The notes below the pieces were generated by a model. That model was not told the DNA's origin, searched no databases, and saw only the letters and a list, made by a program, of their open reading frames with translations. This document shows positions 13,901 to 26,300 of a stretch of 64,000 nt of DNA, in pieces. Made by a program: the position numbers and the translations under genes. Source of the DNA: Pocillopora verrucosa. Taxonomy: Eukaryota > Cnidaria > Anthozoa > Scleractinia > Pocilloporidae. The number at the start of each line of letters is the position of its first letter. The first letter of the stretch is position 1. The DNA is taken from NCBI RefSeq assembly GCF_036669915.1, contig NC_089312.1, positions 24,063,404 to 24,127,403 of the forward strand, in the 5' to 3' direction.

Positions 13901-16900
13901 CTTTTGCGGCTAGCTTTATGTGGACTTTGTTTTTAGTTGGGTTTCCTTGTAGGTGGCAGTGTTCTTTAACTCAAAGTTTGACGATTCGTAAAATGTATCT
14001 TATTAATTTAGTGTCAGTTGTTGAGTTTCCGGTGAGTTCTGCTCTATGGCTGTTTTCATGAATTGTCACGCAATGCTCGCCCACAGAGTGTCATGACGGA
14101 CAAAAAGCGGCTGGTTTGAGGTTCATGTTATAATGTTGTATTGATATGCCTGGTAGTCAAGCTGAGGTTTCTTACCTTGAATGTATAAAAGTTCATACTC
14201 TAATCTCGTTATATTTCGTCCATGTAATTTAGGAAAAACCAGACCAAAGACGATGTTTGCTCGGCCACCGTCACAGGCCAAAAGGTCAGTACTTTTAAGT
14301 AGTGATTGAAATAACAAGCCTTTTGCCATTGTGCACTGCAGGGTGTTGTAAAAACTCATACGGTGTACAATCTAGACTCTTGGCTTCTTTCGTGACGTCT
14401 TGTCACTCGCAGTGTCTTCTGTCGTTAGCTTTATTTTAGTCTTCACGAGACTCTTAGGCGACTTTAAAAAACGTTTTATACTTATCAATAAAACCTCAGT
14501 TGAAGGGTTACCTATAACAGTTTAACTGTTTGTCCCTTTCTTGTGAGGCCAATGAGAGTGTAGTAAGTAATAATGAAGGGTTGATTTTCTTTCTTTTTTT
14601 TTTTTTCAATCTTGAACCATTTCATTCTGTTGCTACTGTTTCTTTTTCTCAGCAATTCTCAAGACTTGAACCACGTTGGCTTAAACAACTCTGCTGAAGC
14701 TCCTCGGATTGTAACTCTACTCAGGAGCAGTGCTGGTTTTGGCTTTCAGATGAGAGGAGCCAATTGTAAGTTACACTAATAATTGTCACTTACACCAACT
14801 TCTCGTTGGTTAGTAACGCGATCAGCTTCTTAAAGTGTATTGTTACCAGTCAGTGTTGCGTTACCTCCCAAATTACGGGCACAGAAGAAGAACCACTATT
14901 GAATGTAAATATGATTTATGAAGGAACTAGAAGTCAAAGCCTTCACAGAATATCTGAACAGTGCTATTCCTATTACTAAGCCAGGAAGAGACAGCTTGGA
15001 TAAGAAAATTTAACATTACGACGGCTTTAGACTGAAACATTATCGAGAAAAAAAGGACATCAAAAGGAACATGTTTGACGAGCAAAAATGAGTGGGAAAA
15101 ACGGCTTCTTCGTGAAAAATATGAGACAACAAACATGGTATACCGAGCCTTTAATTTAATTTTTTGCAAAACTTTCGATAACGAAATTTCGTGTCATTCT
15201 TGCTCTATTGTTTCCGTCGGCAGCACAAGTTCCGCGACTGAATTTTGAACCTACTGCTGAGTTTCCAGCTCTTCAATACTTTGGGGAACTGGAAGCAGGT
15301 GGACAGGCAGACCTGAAAGGTATAAAGGCAGGAGACTTTATATTAGAGGTCAGTATACATCCTCGCTACTGCAATTACATGCAAGCTTTTCGCCAAACGT
15401 TTGCGAGACGAGGGAGGTCTGGGTTCGAACCATGGCTACTACTCTCATAGTGCCTTTCATCACCCAAGAGCCTTGAAAACCGCGAGGGACAAAAAAGTCC
15501 CTCTGGTAGGAGGAGACGCAGTCCCGAGTTGCGTCAAGCTACAGAAAGCGCTGATGATCTCCAGCAGCTATTGGTCTCTTGGTCTCTAATACTTCACCTT
15601 GCCGGGTACAACCCCCTTTCCCCCCTCCCACTGACCTCGGCACCGCACAAACATTTATAAGCACGAATCTTTGCTAGCAAGTGTAGCTGCATTTACTCTG
15701 TGCGAGAACATTTTGGAAACTGTTTCTTGCGCTTTCTCTCATCATAAATTCTCATTTTCAGGTTAATGGTGAGGATGTGAGGACAGCGACGCATGGCCAC
15801 GTGGTGGCGTTGATTCAAAAGAGTGCCAAGTTGGTTAATTTGAAAATAGTCACAGCAAAAAGTCCTGCGGTAAATGGAACTGATCATAAAGATGGTAACG
15901 GTACGCCATGTTAACACTAGCTACCTAGGTTCAATTTAAAAGTTTTGTTTTGTACACTGTCATGTGCCTAATATGATATTATGGCTTGTGATCTTTTAGG
16001 TAACAAACTTCCTCCGCCTCCTCCAAACCGCGATCCATCTACTACGCTGACTTTGGGTCGGATGAGCACGCTTTCTTCCAGTCGACCCTCGCTTTTCGGT
16101 GAGTTTAAAGCTAACTTTCTTAGTTAACCTGACAACCGAGCAGCCGACCGCCTTGTCTTAAGCACGTCTGTGCACTGGCAGAGCTCGGATGTCTCATGGA
16201 GCGACATGTATTTCCTTGCATTTATAAAAGTTTTTGGAACAATGCACCTAAGATTTCTGACGCATTAGCCTTCAGGCACCGTTTAATCCTCTTAAAAGCA
16301 AGTTGTGAGATGTTTTGTAAGTGCAGTTGCAAATGCTTGAGATTCAATTACATTGGATTTCAGTTTTCGTTTATATCCGTTGACTGCCTTTGGATAGTTT
16401 TGAGTGTAAAGGCAAAGGAGAGGCCATCATGCTCTACGTGAAGCATGGGGTGCGAATTCCCCAATGTTGGTCTTTTCTTGTGGCCGTTTGCTCTCCTTCG
16501 CTATCAGGTTGTATTTGAATGCTATCATTACGTTTCCTTTAGCTTTTGGTTACTTAAAAGAATATACTATTTTCTGAAGAAAATGATTTCCTTTTCCACA
16601 GAGATGAGCATGGGCGAAAGCTTTGAAGAGCCCGCGAGCTACCGCGTGGACAGTGTCATAACTGTTTCAAAGGAAAACCGCTGGCACAGTCTTCAGCGAC
16701 AAAAGCCTCAGGCTCGTAAACCAGTTGGAGTTCAAATGAAATCACAAACTTTAGTTAAACGCAGATCAAGTGGGGACCTAAAGAGCGGAGGAAAAATTGG
16801 TTATCAAAGGGCGCACTCAGTGCACAATATGTTACCTCCCTCGTATGAATCTGTGGTGGGTAAGCGACCTCTCTCAGCTGCAGTACCGGTGGACATGCCT

Positions 16901-19900
16901 GTTGTGCCGGATGATCCCAGACTGCCGCGGTCAATGTCAGTAGATAATACTGCGTTATCAAAATATCACTTAACAGCCATGTCGACCCCTAATCTTGACA
17001 AACCAATTATAGATAATGGCTGGAACAATGGCTATGGCTCTCCTCCGAAGGAAGTAAGACGCGACTCCATGCATGGACCGTATAACTACGGTACTTTGGA
17101 CAGAAGCAAAACGAGAGCAAAGGGTTCTGCCAACGTGGAGGCTGTTGTTACCTCGCCAGTAAAAGCCACCGTTGTAGCTGTGCAGAGCACAGAGGCCAAG
17201 CCCGAGATAACAGTGGTAGCAACTCCAGTAGAAGTAGTCGAGTCGACGCCGACAACCCTTCCGGATACCCATAGGGTGCCTTCCAGTGAAGTCCTGTCAA
17301 CAGGGAAAAAGGCTGAGAAGCCTGCTCTTCCTCCTAAGCCACGAACGTTATCTGATGCTCTTCAAGAAGCTGTAGCAGCAAGGAACCAACGGATTAGTCG
17401 GAAGTCGTCTGCTCCAGAAACTGAGGTCCCGTCATCTATTGCGGTAACGAATGCAAGAGAAAGAAGGGTTAGTACTCCGACAAAATTGAATCCTCGTAAG
17501 ACGGTGGATGCATCTCAGAAAGTTCGCAGCGACATAATGACGAGGCTTGAAGAAAAATTCACGGAAGACGATTGTAAGGTAGAGGTGGGAGAACGTGAAC
17601 GATGCCATACGATGCCACGACAGCAGGAGAAGCAATACCGAAGTAATAAAGAGAATTCCATCTCTCCCGCTATGGACGAGCAAAGCGATTCAAATAAGAA
17701 GGGACTGGTGATGTCTTCTTCGGCTGATATCCTCCGTCGTTACACGTCTCCAACTCGCGACATGAATAGACAGTCATCTTTGGATACCTCGGAGGCTGTC
17801 CACAGGAATACCAAGAAAGGGAGTGAGAATTTGCAGAGACAGTTGTCGGAACCAGTCAGCTTCGATCGTCAACCGAGGGCGCAGGCACTTGTTAAACCGC
17901 CAGCTGCGCCATCGCAGCAGATACAGCTGGGTGTTCGGGGTAAGCCTGCGGTGCCGCCTCCACCTCCTACCATGCGAAATAAAGACATTCCCTCGACACC
18001 GGTCACAAAGGGGCTGATCACCGCTGATGCATTATCCGCTAAGAAATCTAAGCTGAAATCTACAGCTAACGAGAAAGGGATATCTTCAAATGCGTCTTCT
18101 CCAGCAAGAGGAGGACTCGCGCCAACGTCCGGTACATCGCCTAATCTTGCCACACAGCATTCAGATTTACTAGCGAAGGCTGTAGCTGCGCGTGCAGCTC
18201 GCATTTCTACTCAGTCTCATTCAGACGCTGATTTGAACCCAGTAGGACGAACTGAGAGTTCATCAAAGTATGTTGGACAAACTGCAAGTTCACCCAATTA
18301 TGTTGCTGTTCAGAGAGGGCCTGACCTCAAAGAACTGAATAATAACAAAATAAAATCTCAAGTGGAAGTGAGAGCAGTTAATTCTCGCGGTAAACCCTCA
18401 CCTCCTGTCGCTCCCAAGAAGCGATTCAGTTCATTAGATTTAAGACAACGAAAATACGAAGGCGAATTTAGAGAAGGAAGAACGACTTTGAACACTGGTA
18501 ATCACTCACCAAGAATTGGGGAAGAACGCTCTCTGCCGTTTGAAATACCTGCTCCGGTTTTGTCAGAGGAGGACAAGTCTGTTATGTTTTTGGACGAAGT
18601 TATTAGAAAAGAAGCAGAGAGTGAAAATTGGAGTTTGAACTCTTGGAACAGTGGCACAGGCAGCGATTCAAGCAGTGAGGTGTTTGTTCCTCCGCCCGTA
18701 TGGCCTGCGGAACAAAATAAAGACTCAGAAAATTTGTTAAAGCCGTGGTACGAGAGCAGCTCTCAATCAGAGGAAAGTATACCTGCGAAAACCTCTGAGC
18801 CAGAGAAAGTAACCAAGACTATTACAACCAAGAAGGGTTTTCAGATTAAGTTGACTATTGAGTCGAAACGAAGCGACTCATCGAAACCAGTTAGAACTTC
18901 TTCTCGTACGGATTCTAATGATATGGACATTTCCGAACCACTAACACCCAGAGTTATTGAGTCAACGAGAACTGATTCACAGAAGGAAATGCTACCAAAC
19001 GAGGCAGTCCCTCAGGAATCAGATCTTGACGAGGAGTTGAAAACACCAGTAGTAGAAAAGGAAAGTGGGAAAAGTCGATTTGAATTACCACCACCGCCTG
19101 ATTTATTTACAGACAAAGACGAACCACATGTGCCGCTAGATTCACCGCCTCTACCTCCCCCTCCTGAATTTTCACCGCGGGAATCCAAAACATTAGTGTT
19201 CAATTCAAAAGAAGATACTGGGAACAGAAATTGTGCCTCTCCATCAGCAGAAAGTGATGATAGTAGTAAGGTAGGTGTGGTTCTTTTTCTTGATCTTTGT
19301 GGTGCATGATGAAAAGACGAATTAGAAATGTTATGTATCGCATTTTTCCTTAGTTCTCCTTCGCAAGACGCACACACATAAAAGTAACAGACAGATTAAG
19401 GTGGTGACACACTTTGCGATTTAATCGCCGATCGCGGCGATTTGATTGCGAGCGAAAAACGCCGATATGTGTTTGACGTGCCGGATTTTGACGACTAGGT
19501 AGAACTGGCGAACCAAACTGTTTCATTCTTAATTATCATTCGACTGTTGATGAGGACTACCCGGCCAGATCATTTAAATCGTATATAGCCAAAATTAATT
19601 GAATTGTTCAAAAAAGAATAGAAAATGTTTGAAAGCTAGTCTTCTTTAAACCACAGAGAAGTCCATAGTCCTAACCCTGTTGTTGTCAATTCACAGCTAA
19701 AAGTCACTGGTATATACGTAACATTTGTGTATTTTATCTTAATCCAGGATTCGGTAGGCTATACAGATATATCGTCCATATTTGGTGGATACTCTCGGCC
19801 AATGTTAGTATGAGTGGTCTGATATATTACTGTTTACACAATAATAACTGAGATGTAACTCTCGCTTTGTTTTGTTAAAAACTTATCTTTTATGGGTGCG

Positions 19901-20793
19901 GGTCTATAAAACCTCTCACCACCGTCTGTTTAGCTTTCGAGCAGGCTCCCGTGTTTGGGTTTCGCCTTACGGTTATTGAGACCCCCTTTTAAATTACCCT
20001 GAAAACCCATGGCTATTTTATAAAAGCTATAGACTGTAGGCACTTCCTATCGGTTTATTTGCGTAATAACCCACTTAGGATGTTGGTTCAACACTCGGAA
20101 AGGCTACAATTACTCGCTATCGGCTCGTGATTCAGTTCTCATTTTCTTCTAACATTTCGCGTGGGTTATGACGCTGGTAAACCGATTAAAAGTGCGCTCT
20201 TATGCTTAACGCACTGCCGCTGAACAACACTCTAAACTCACTTAGACTAGTTGTAGCCTGCTAGTTTTTCTCTAGGTATCGTGTAAGATCTTTTGCGGGA
20301 AAGAGATTGGGGTCACAACCTAGCCCCTTCTTGTTTAAAAGCCAATTTAGCGGTTGGTTTCTCTGCGAGCCCGTAGGATCGGACAAGTAGTGTAAACTCG
20401 CTTGAACATTTTCTGTTCAATATCAGGTGGGATATGAGCCATTGGAAGTGAAATATGGTTTATTTTTCCTTTCAAGTAGATTTCAGTCTAGCTGACCACT
20501 TTCGTCACTCTGTTTTGTATAAATTCTTACCATGAATAATATTGTCTTTTAGGCAACCATTCTTGGAGAAACCAGTGTTAGACTGGGATTGCGACGACGT
20601 GTGCGGCTGGTTGGATTCCATAAACATGGCTCAATATAAAGAGACTTTCAGGGACAACGACATCCAGGGAATCCATCTTCCCGAACTAACGAAGGCTGAA
20701 CTGCGCGAACTGGGAGTTAAGAGCCTGGGACACAGGATGACTCTCGAGACCGCCATAGCGAGGCTGTCGCAGCCATTGGAATCAAACTGTTAA
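4972..20793 (+). CDS. SHANK: SHANK (SH3 and multiple ankyrin repeat domains) scaffold protein
   Basis: SHANK is an intracellular scaffold that links membrane receptor complexes to Homer, cortactin and actin. I read 21 coding exons: 4972-5064, 5733-5804, 6140-6265, 6549-6620, 6955-7063, 7426-7577, 7687-7731, 8024-8146, 8790-8906, 10542-10619, 12223-12289, 12402-12953, 13649-13744, 14233-14284, 14653-14765, 15224-15348, 15762-15894, 16000-16098, 16602-19270, 19354-19400 and 20553-20793. They total 5181 nt (1726 aa) with phases consistent throughout. Domains: F0/ubiquitin-like about 17-97; ankyrin repeats about 122-351; SH3 about 510-563; PDZ about 602-695 with the GFGF carboxylate loop at 613-616; disordered proline/serine-rich region about 700-1640; SAM about 1654-1720. 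Visible ligands are KPALPPKPR at 981-989 (cortactin type) and the PPxxF Homer sites PPDLF (1573-1577) and PPPEF (1594-1598). The start ATG follows an in-frame TAA. The 47-nt exon 20 is the least certain exon. Confidence 0.93.
15395..15470 (+). mobile_element. tRNA-derived SINE-like fragment in a SHANK intron
   Basis: Holds a good RNA polymerase III B box (gggttcgaacc) near 15420, followed by 'ctctcatagtgcctttcatc' and 'acccaag'. Similar word order appears at 30543-30690 and 37190-37340. It is read as a degenerate SINE within the intron between the two halves of the PDZ domain. Confidence 0.45.
19905..19982 (+). repeat. Dispersed repeat, copy 2 (partner of 1248-1335)
   Basis: Shares 'caggctcccgtgtttggg' and 'tttcgccttacgg' in the same order and spacing as the copy at 1248-1335. 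It lies in the intron before the SHANK SAM exon. Confidence 0.6.
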
Positions 20794-21905
20794 CCAATCG
20801 TTGGCTTTTCTGATTTCATTCAGAAGGGAAAAAAAAACTGGTCGTAATTATAACTTCTTAGTGTATTTCGTTGGGAGTGGCCTCTATTTACTTAAATTAT
20901 GGTGACTGGTATTTTTGTCGATGTAAAGGGGTCTTTGCTATTGTACACGATAATCTGTACAATTGTAACTAAAATTGTATGGAATTTTATTGTTGCATAC
21001 GGGTGCCCGAACATTATTTAAAGCGCAAATTTTTTCATATAAATATTTCCATCGCTTAAAAAATGGGTAGTCTTTTTTCGTTCACTGTTTTTCCGTTCAC
21101 GAATTATAAAGAACGAAATATCTTCATTCATCTGTTTGCGTTCATTTTAGCAAAAAAAACATGACCAAGCACTTGGTAGCGTTTTCGACACAATTGCTCA
21201 TTCCGTTAAATGCATGTTTGCGGGAAAATGAAGATACTGCTTCTTCATGTACAGGAATTGATAGATGTATAGGGGTCAATTTTGCATCAAATATTTTGGC
21301 CTACATGGGCCTAGCTTTTGAAGTCAGAAGTCGCTTGTGAAGGAAGATCACCATCGTTCTCCATTTTGAACAGTTCGCTGTAGTAATTTATGGTCGAAGA
21401 ATAGTTATGGAAATGAAGTGTAACATGTTACTGAGGACGTTTTTTCCGCATTCGAACGGCTTCTTATATCCTTATTTGGGATTCTATTTTAGAGCGTTTT
21501 TCTGTTAATATAATCGACAATTTAGGCACATGTTTATTATACAGGTTATATTATTTGGTAGGTGACGTATGGGTACCCATTAATGAAAATAAATTCACAT
21601 TCCACTTGCTTTATTAGTCTGGACATAGGGAGCATCATGGACTATCGATCATGGGTAGCCTCGTAAAACGTCCAAGTAAATTTAGCCATGAATGAAATCG
21701 TCTTAATTACGGATGACCAAGGGTTTCAAGCTGTGTGGGTATTGCTCAAATTTTTCTATTTCTACGCATTTGAAATTTTTGAAGACATTGTACTAAGGCT
21801 TGATGTGTTGATTCCTTTAGAGGTTTAGATTCCGTCAGTATAACATTGTAAATGTTCATATTGTTCGACTTGCAAACATTTATTTTTTGCATGCAATAAA
21901 GATAC
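20794..21905 (+). other. SHANK 3'UTR
   Basis: No exon-like sequence follows the SAM exon stop. The region is AT-rich and ends at AATAAA sites at 21588-21593 and 21895-21900, so a 3'UTR of roughly 0.8-1.1 kb is inferred. Confidence 0.6.
21895..21900 (+). promoter_or_regulatory. Poly(A) signal AATAAA for SHANK
   Basis: Canonical hexamer about 1.1 kb after the SHANK stop. An alternative upstream hexamer is at 21588-21593. Confidence 0.55.
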
Positions 21906-21949
21906 GTATTTTTAAAGTACAATGTGTCGTTGGTAACCCCTCTAGCTTA

Positions 21950-22210
21950 TAAAATTGGACATAACTGTCTAAAATCAGAATCGGACACTGGTGCCTAAAA
22001 TGGAAAACTGGACACTATTGTGTAAAATCGGAAATCGGACACTAGTGTGTAGAATCGGACACTAGTGTCTAAAATCGCACACTAGAGTATAAAGTCAGAC
22101 ACTAGTATCCAAAATCGGAAATTGGACACAAGAGTTGAAAATTGGAAATCGTACACTAGGGTCCAAAATTGGAAATCGGGCACTAGCATCAAAAATCGGA
22201 AATCTTTCAC
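21950..22210. repeat. Degenerate tandem repeat based on 'atcggacactagtgtct'
   Basis: About ten imperfect units of roughly 20-30 bp built from the words 'aaaatcggaa', 'atcggacac' and 'tagtgtctaa' follow one another just after the SHANK 3' end. The short open frames across it on both strands simply mirror the repeat (for instance a repeated W-K-S pattern) and are not genes. Confidence 0.8.
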
Positions 22211-22749
22211 TGTAAGTCTGCTAGTTGTATTAATCTTGCATGATGCGCCTATCCCCCTCTTCCTTCTGCCCCTTCCCCCCCCCCCCATCTCTCCTACACG
22301 TCCGACACATATTCACTCGCGCACAATTCTCCATGAAAACGTCTTTCGCCGAAACAAGGAGGAACTGTTAGTGAGTTGGTAGACGGGGCAGAACATTAAT
22401 TATGATATCGCTGGCAGCGCCCGTGAGCAATTAAAGTGAATCTCGCGAATCTTGTGTTCTAATTGGCCTCCTGAGCGGGCAAGATTGGCCTTAATCCGGA
22501 TTTACCATTTTGATCCCGCCCTGAAAAAAATTGAATAAGTACTAAGTTCGTAGTTCTTGAACAATGCCGATGATGGAGACGCAAAAAGGGGTTAAAAAAG
22601 AAGACAGAGGCGATTCTCGTGAGTCTATTATGCTACAAACACAGTCAACTTTCATTCCCGGATCTCGAAGCAAACAAGTCATTCTTCATTATCAATAGAG
22701 CGAAATCTTTTTCCAATATAAAAAGTTTTAATTGACTAATCCTATGTTC

Positions 22750-22869
22750 GGTCAAGATGGCTGGATATTAGCATTGTCCTTTAACATTGGTATTTGTATG
22801 GACCTCAACTTCTTCTTGGTCCATAAGAATGCAAAAAAATAACTCGGCAAATATCCAGCTATCTTGACC
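22750..22869. mobile_element. MITE-like element with 20-bp terminal inverted repeats
   Basis: It begins ggtcaagatggctggatatt and ends with the reverse complement of ggtcaagatagctggatatt, so 19 of 20 terminal bases pair. The 80-bp interior holds a shorter stem ('ggacctcaac' and 'cttcttggtcc') and no coding capacity. A non-autonomous DNA element is the simplest reading. Confidence 0.7.
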
Positions 22870-23300
22870 TCACCCTTGGTCAATAACACATATATATTTC
22901 ACGGGTAGGAACGCACGAACGCGTTTAAATAGGGTTCATGAAAATCAACTGTATAAATAATTTATACTTGTTCAGGCTTGACCTGTCAACAAATTCTGCT
23001 CTGTATTTTTGCAACAGATCGATATTACAACAAGAAGGGAAATTATCATATGTCATATAAAGAAAGAAATTAAATGCCTCCAGGAAATCAAAAGAAAGTA
23101 ACTTTTGAGGATTTTAAGACGTTTAGTGATTTCACCTTACAGGTGACTGCACTGACAATGTGGCTCATTTCCATCCGGGACATTTGAATTGTAGGAGAGT
23201 TTCCATGACAGCTTACATTACGTACGTGTAAGCAATATAGTAACTGCGGGAGTTGCAATTTGTTTTGGTAAAAGTGTGGTGTTTCAACTTGAGATCAGCA

Positions 23301-26300
23301 ATGAAGAATTTCATAGTATTTTCGCTCTCTGTTTTTCTTATATTAAACACTGGACAGTCCTCGTCTGAGTTCTATTTTCCCAAAGAGAGCCTTGGCGACG
23401 TGGACTCATGGAACGATGGCGGCGTGGATAAGAAGTCGGAATCAAGTTCATCCAGTTCGTTTAGCTCGTCAAGCTCATCCAGTTCGTTCACCTCGTCAGG
23501 CTCATCGAGTTCGTCGGATTCATTTCATGAGAAGGTTGAAGTGTACGAAAAAAACACTGACGAAAAGGGAACGCATGAAGTAACGAAGATTCGCGAACGA
23601 AAGAAGCCAACAGGAGGGAATGAAACCTCCAGTAGTAAAGTTATCGAAGTGTTTCGATATCCTAATGGAACGATTCGTCGAAAGGTGAAAAACAATGGGC
23701 CTGCAATGAAGGTAAATCACTGAATGATAAGTTGGTTCATTAGGAAACTTTAACCAAACTCAATATCTGTTTGAAATATTGGATTGCTATATACATATAC
23801 TTGTAAATATTAGAACAGCTTTTTGTTTCATGGTCTCTCATGAGGGAAGTTCTATATATTCATATTCTTTGTTTGTGTTTTATGTCAAATATGAAAACTT
23901 CGTCAAAAAAGCGGAGATAAAAAACGGATTCTGGAGATGTACATGTACCTACCTTTTTCATGAATGTCTCAAAAAGTTAAGAAGGGATTCGACTTATAAA
24001 TAAGAGGGAATAATTTGAAGTACATGTAAGATCAGATGCCAGCTTATTTTTCTCACAAATGAAGGGTATTTAACTTATCATGGAAATGAAAATTTCAATT
24101 TTTCTGGCTATTGTCTTTAAGACACGTATGAATGTGACATACTAATGAAGAAATGTTCCACAGAAATTGTATTCTGGACCTTGATTCAAACTCCCTCTTG
24201 GTAAACTTCCTGGTTAGTTTTCTTCTTTTATTTACACAATGTACCAATGTGCCTTTAGGCTGAATGTACCAAGAACGATGACTGCAGTGCTGATAAGTTC
24301 TGTAGCAAACTCAGTTATCAGTGTCAGCAATGCCTTGATGGGTTTGGTTGTTTTAATGATGACCAGTGCTGTGGCAAAAAAGTTTGCAAATTTGGCCAGT
24401 GTGCAGATGAACCAGGTAAGGAAATGCTAAATCAATACAGTGCAGCTCATACATGTAGAAAAGGGGACCAAAATATGGATGTTAACCCAGCATAGTGTAC
24501 ATTTAAAACCAGACGTACAGTATTTTTGACAGAGGAGCATATGTTTCTATCCAGTCACCACCTTTGTGTAATTAGTGTGTATGGCTAGCTTATTGTTTTC
24601 TTAAGGGTGGAAAAATAACTTTTCATTCCAATTAGCATTGTATTTGCTGTAAAAACTGGTGGTTAAGCTGCACCCAATGCTTAGAAGTAATTTTGTTGGT
24701 CATTTGAACATTTTCTTATATGAATCAGTTTGAGAAGTTGGGGCAAATATCAAACAGTATAGTGGCTTTATGTTTTTAATTAGTCACTGAATATGCAAAT
24801 GGAGTTAGGTTTGAATTATAATACCTTGACTTAAACATTTCATCAAAGGTTGTCATATGGGAAGAAACGAGCAAGAAAGTGTTGTTTTGAAATACCTTGT
24901 TCACAGGCTATTCCTTTCTTAACTTTGAAGAAAATAATAACATATGCCAATTAAATCTGCATAAGATCATGCATGACTTGTTCATTTTGAGAGGATGAAT
25001 GCATTTATAGTATTATATACCCATGAGAGTTGTTTATGTTGTCTTTGTTTCACCTGTCTTCTGCTGCTTTCTGTGACTTCATTGCCCACATTGTCCACAA
25101 ATTATAAACTTTATAAGTCTGTTCTGTGCACTTTGTTTCTTGTGGGGGCCCATCTTTCCTGCTTGGATAGCCAATCGGAATGCAGGATTTGCTTCTTATT
25201 GCCCATGGACAATGTAATAAGATTATTTAATGACCCATTATTATTGAAATCAGACCTTCCTAAAAAATTTTGAAACAAGGAAAAGGGTCAAACTATAACC
25301 TACAACAGTAGCCCTGTGCCTTTTATATGGTAAATTATAGCATGTAACTCTACATATTGTACAGCTGTTTATATTTCTTCAATTTTCATTTTTCTGACAA
25401 CCAGAGCATACAGGGCTGGCCAACTCTCCATGCGATTATGACAGCCAGTGCAAGTCAGGCCTTTTCTGCTCAGTGCGTGTGTTTGAAGGTGGAAAGTGCA
25501 AAGATGTTAGAACAGAGGGACAGTCATGCAGCAGAGGGATTTTTTCAAGAAATCCACCCAGATGTGCTGAGGGTTTGGAGTGCAGAAGGACTGGGTAAGT
25601 TTGATTCTGACTGTATAGAGTCTTACCTCCTTTAGATACAATGTATATGACAATTAAAAATAAATTTATTTCTAGATTAAGTAACATAAATTAGATGTTA
25701 TGATTGCCAAACATTATCCTATTCCTAGTCATGTGGCCGACTACTTGCAACCATACTTCAACAAATATATTTTCACTCTCTGGTTGTTTGTGTAAAGGTG
25801 CCATGCATGGTTATCAAATGATTTTTTTCTTAACTGCACTGTGATACAAAGTAGGTGGCACAGTGGCATACCTCCATGCTGAAAATTGAGCCACAAGCTT
25901 TTAGAGTAGCGGGCACTTTTACCAGAACAATATGGGGAAATGTGCTTATTTTCTGCCTCTTTTCAACAACCCTTTATGTGACCCATTATGCTTCAGCTAG
26001 AACTGGGAATCATCCAGTGATAAACCTCAAGCATTATTCCCCAACTTTAAAATCTGGCATCCAATATGTAAAAAAAAGTAGTGTTTTGCAACTACTTCAG
26101 AACAGTAGAGGAATTGTTTATTGTTAGAGAGACAAATGCAAATGTTTTCATTCCTAAAGTGGTTTGAGAAAATGCTGAAAATTAATATCCCATCTGACAC
26201 AGTTAAAGTTCTAAATGTTAAGCTATTTTGAATTTTGTGTCCCTGGCACACACACTTAGAAAGTGACTTCCTTGAGCTTTGCTCTGGGAAAACTGTTTGC

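Noticed and set aside
15410-15430. Possible tRNA gene
   Set aside because: Only a B box is present. No cloverleaf, A box at the right distance or anticodon arm could be found.
16445-16601. N-terminal part of the long open frame that starts at 16445
   Set aside because: The SHANK acceptor is at 16600-16601 (ttttccacag). The roughly 52 codons before it are intron read-through with no similarity to SHANK.
19271-19309. Extension of the large SHANK exon to a stop at 19309
   Set aside because: A good donor (AAG/gtaggt) lies at 19271 and the SAM exon follows. Kept only as a possible intron-retention isoform.
22082-22382. Open frames on both strands over the tandem array
   Set aside because: They mirror the degenerate repeat and have no independent coding signal.
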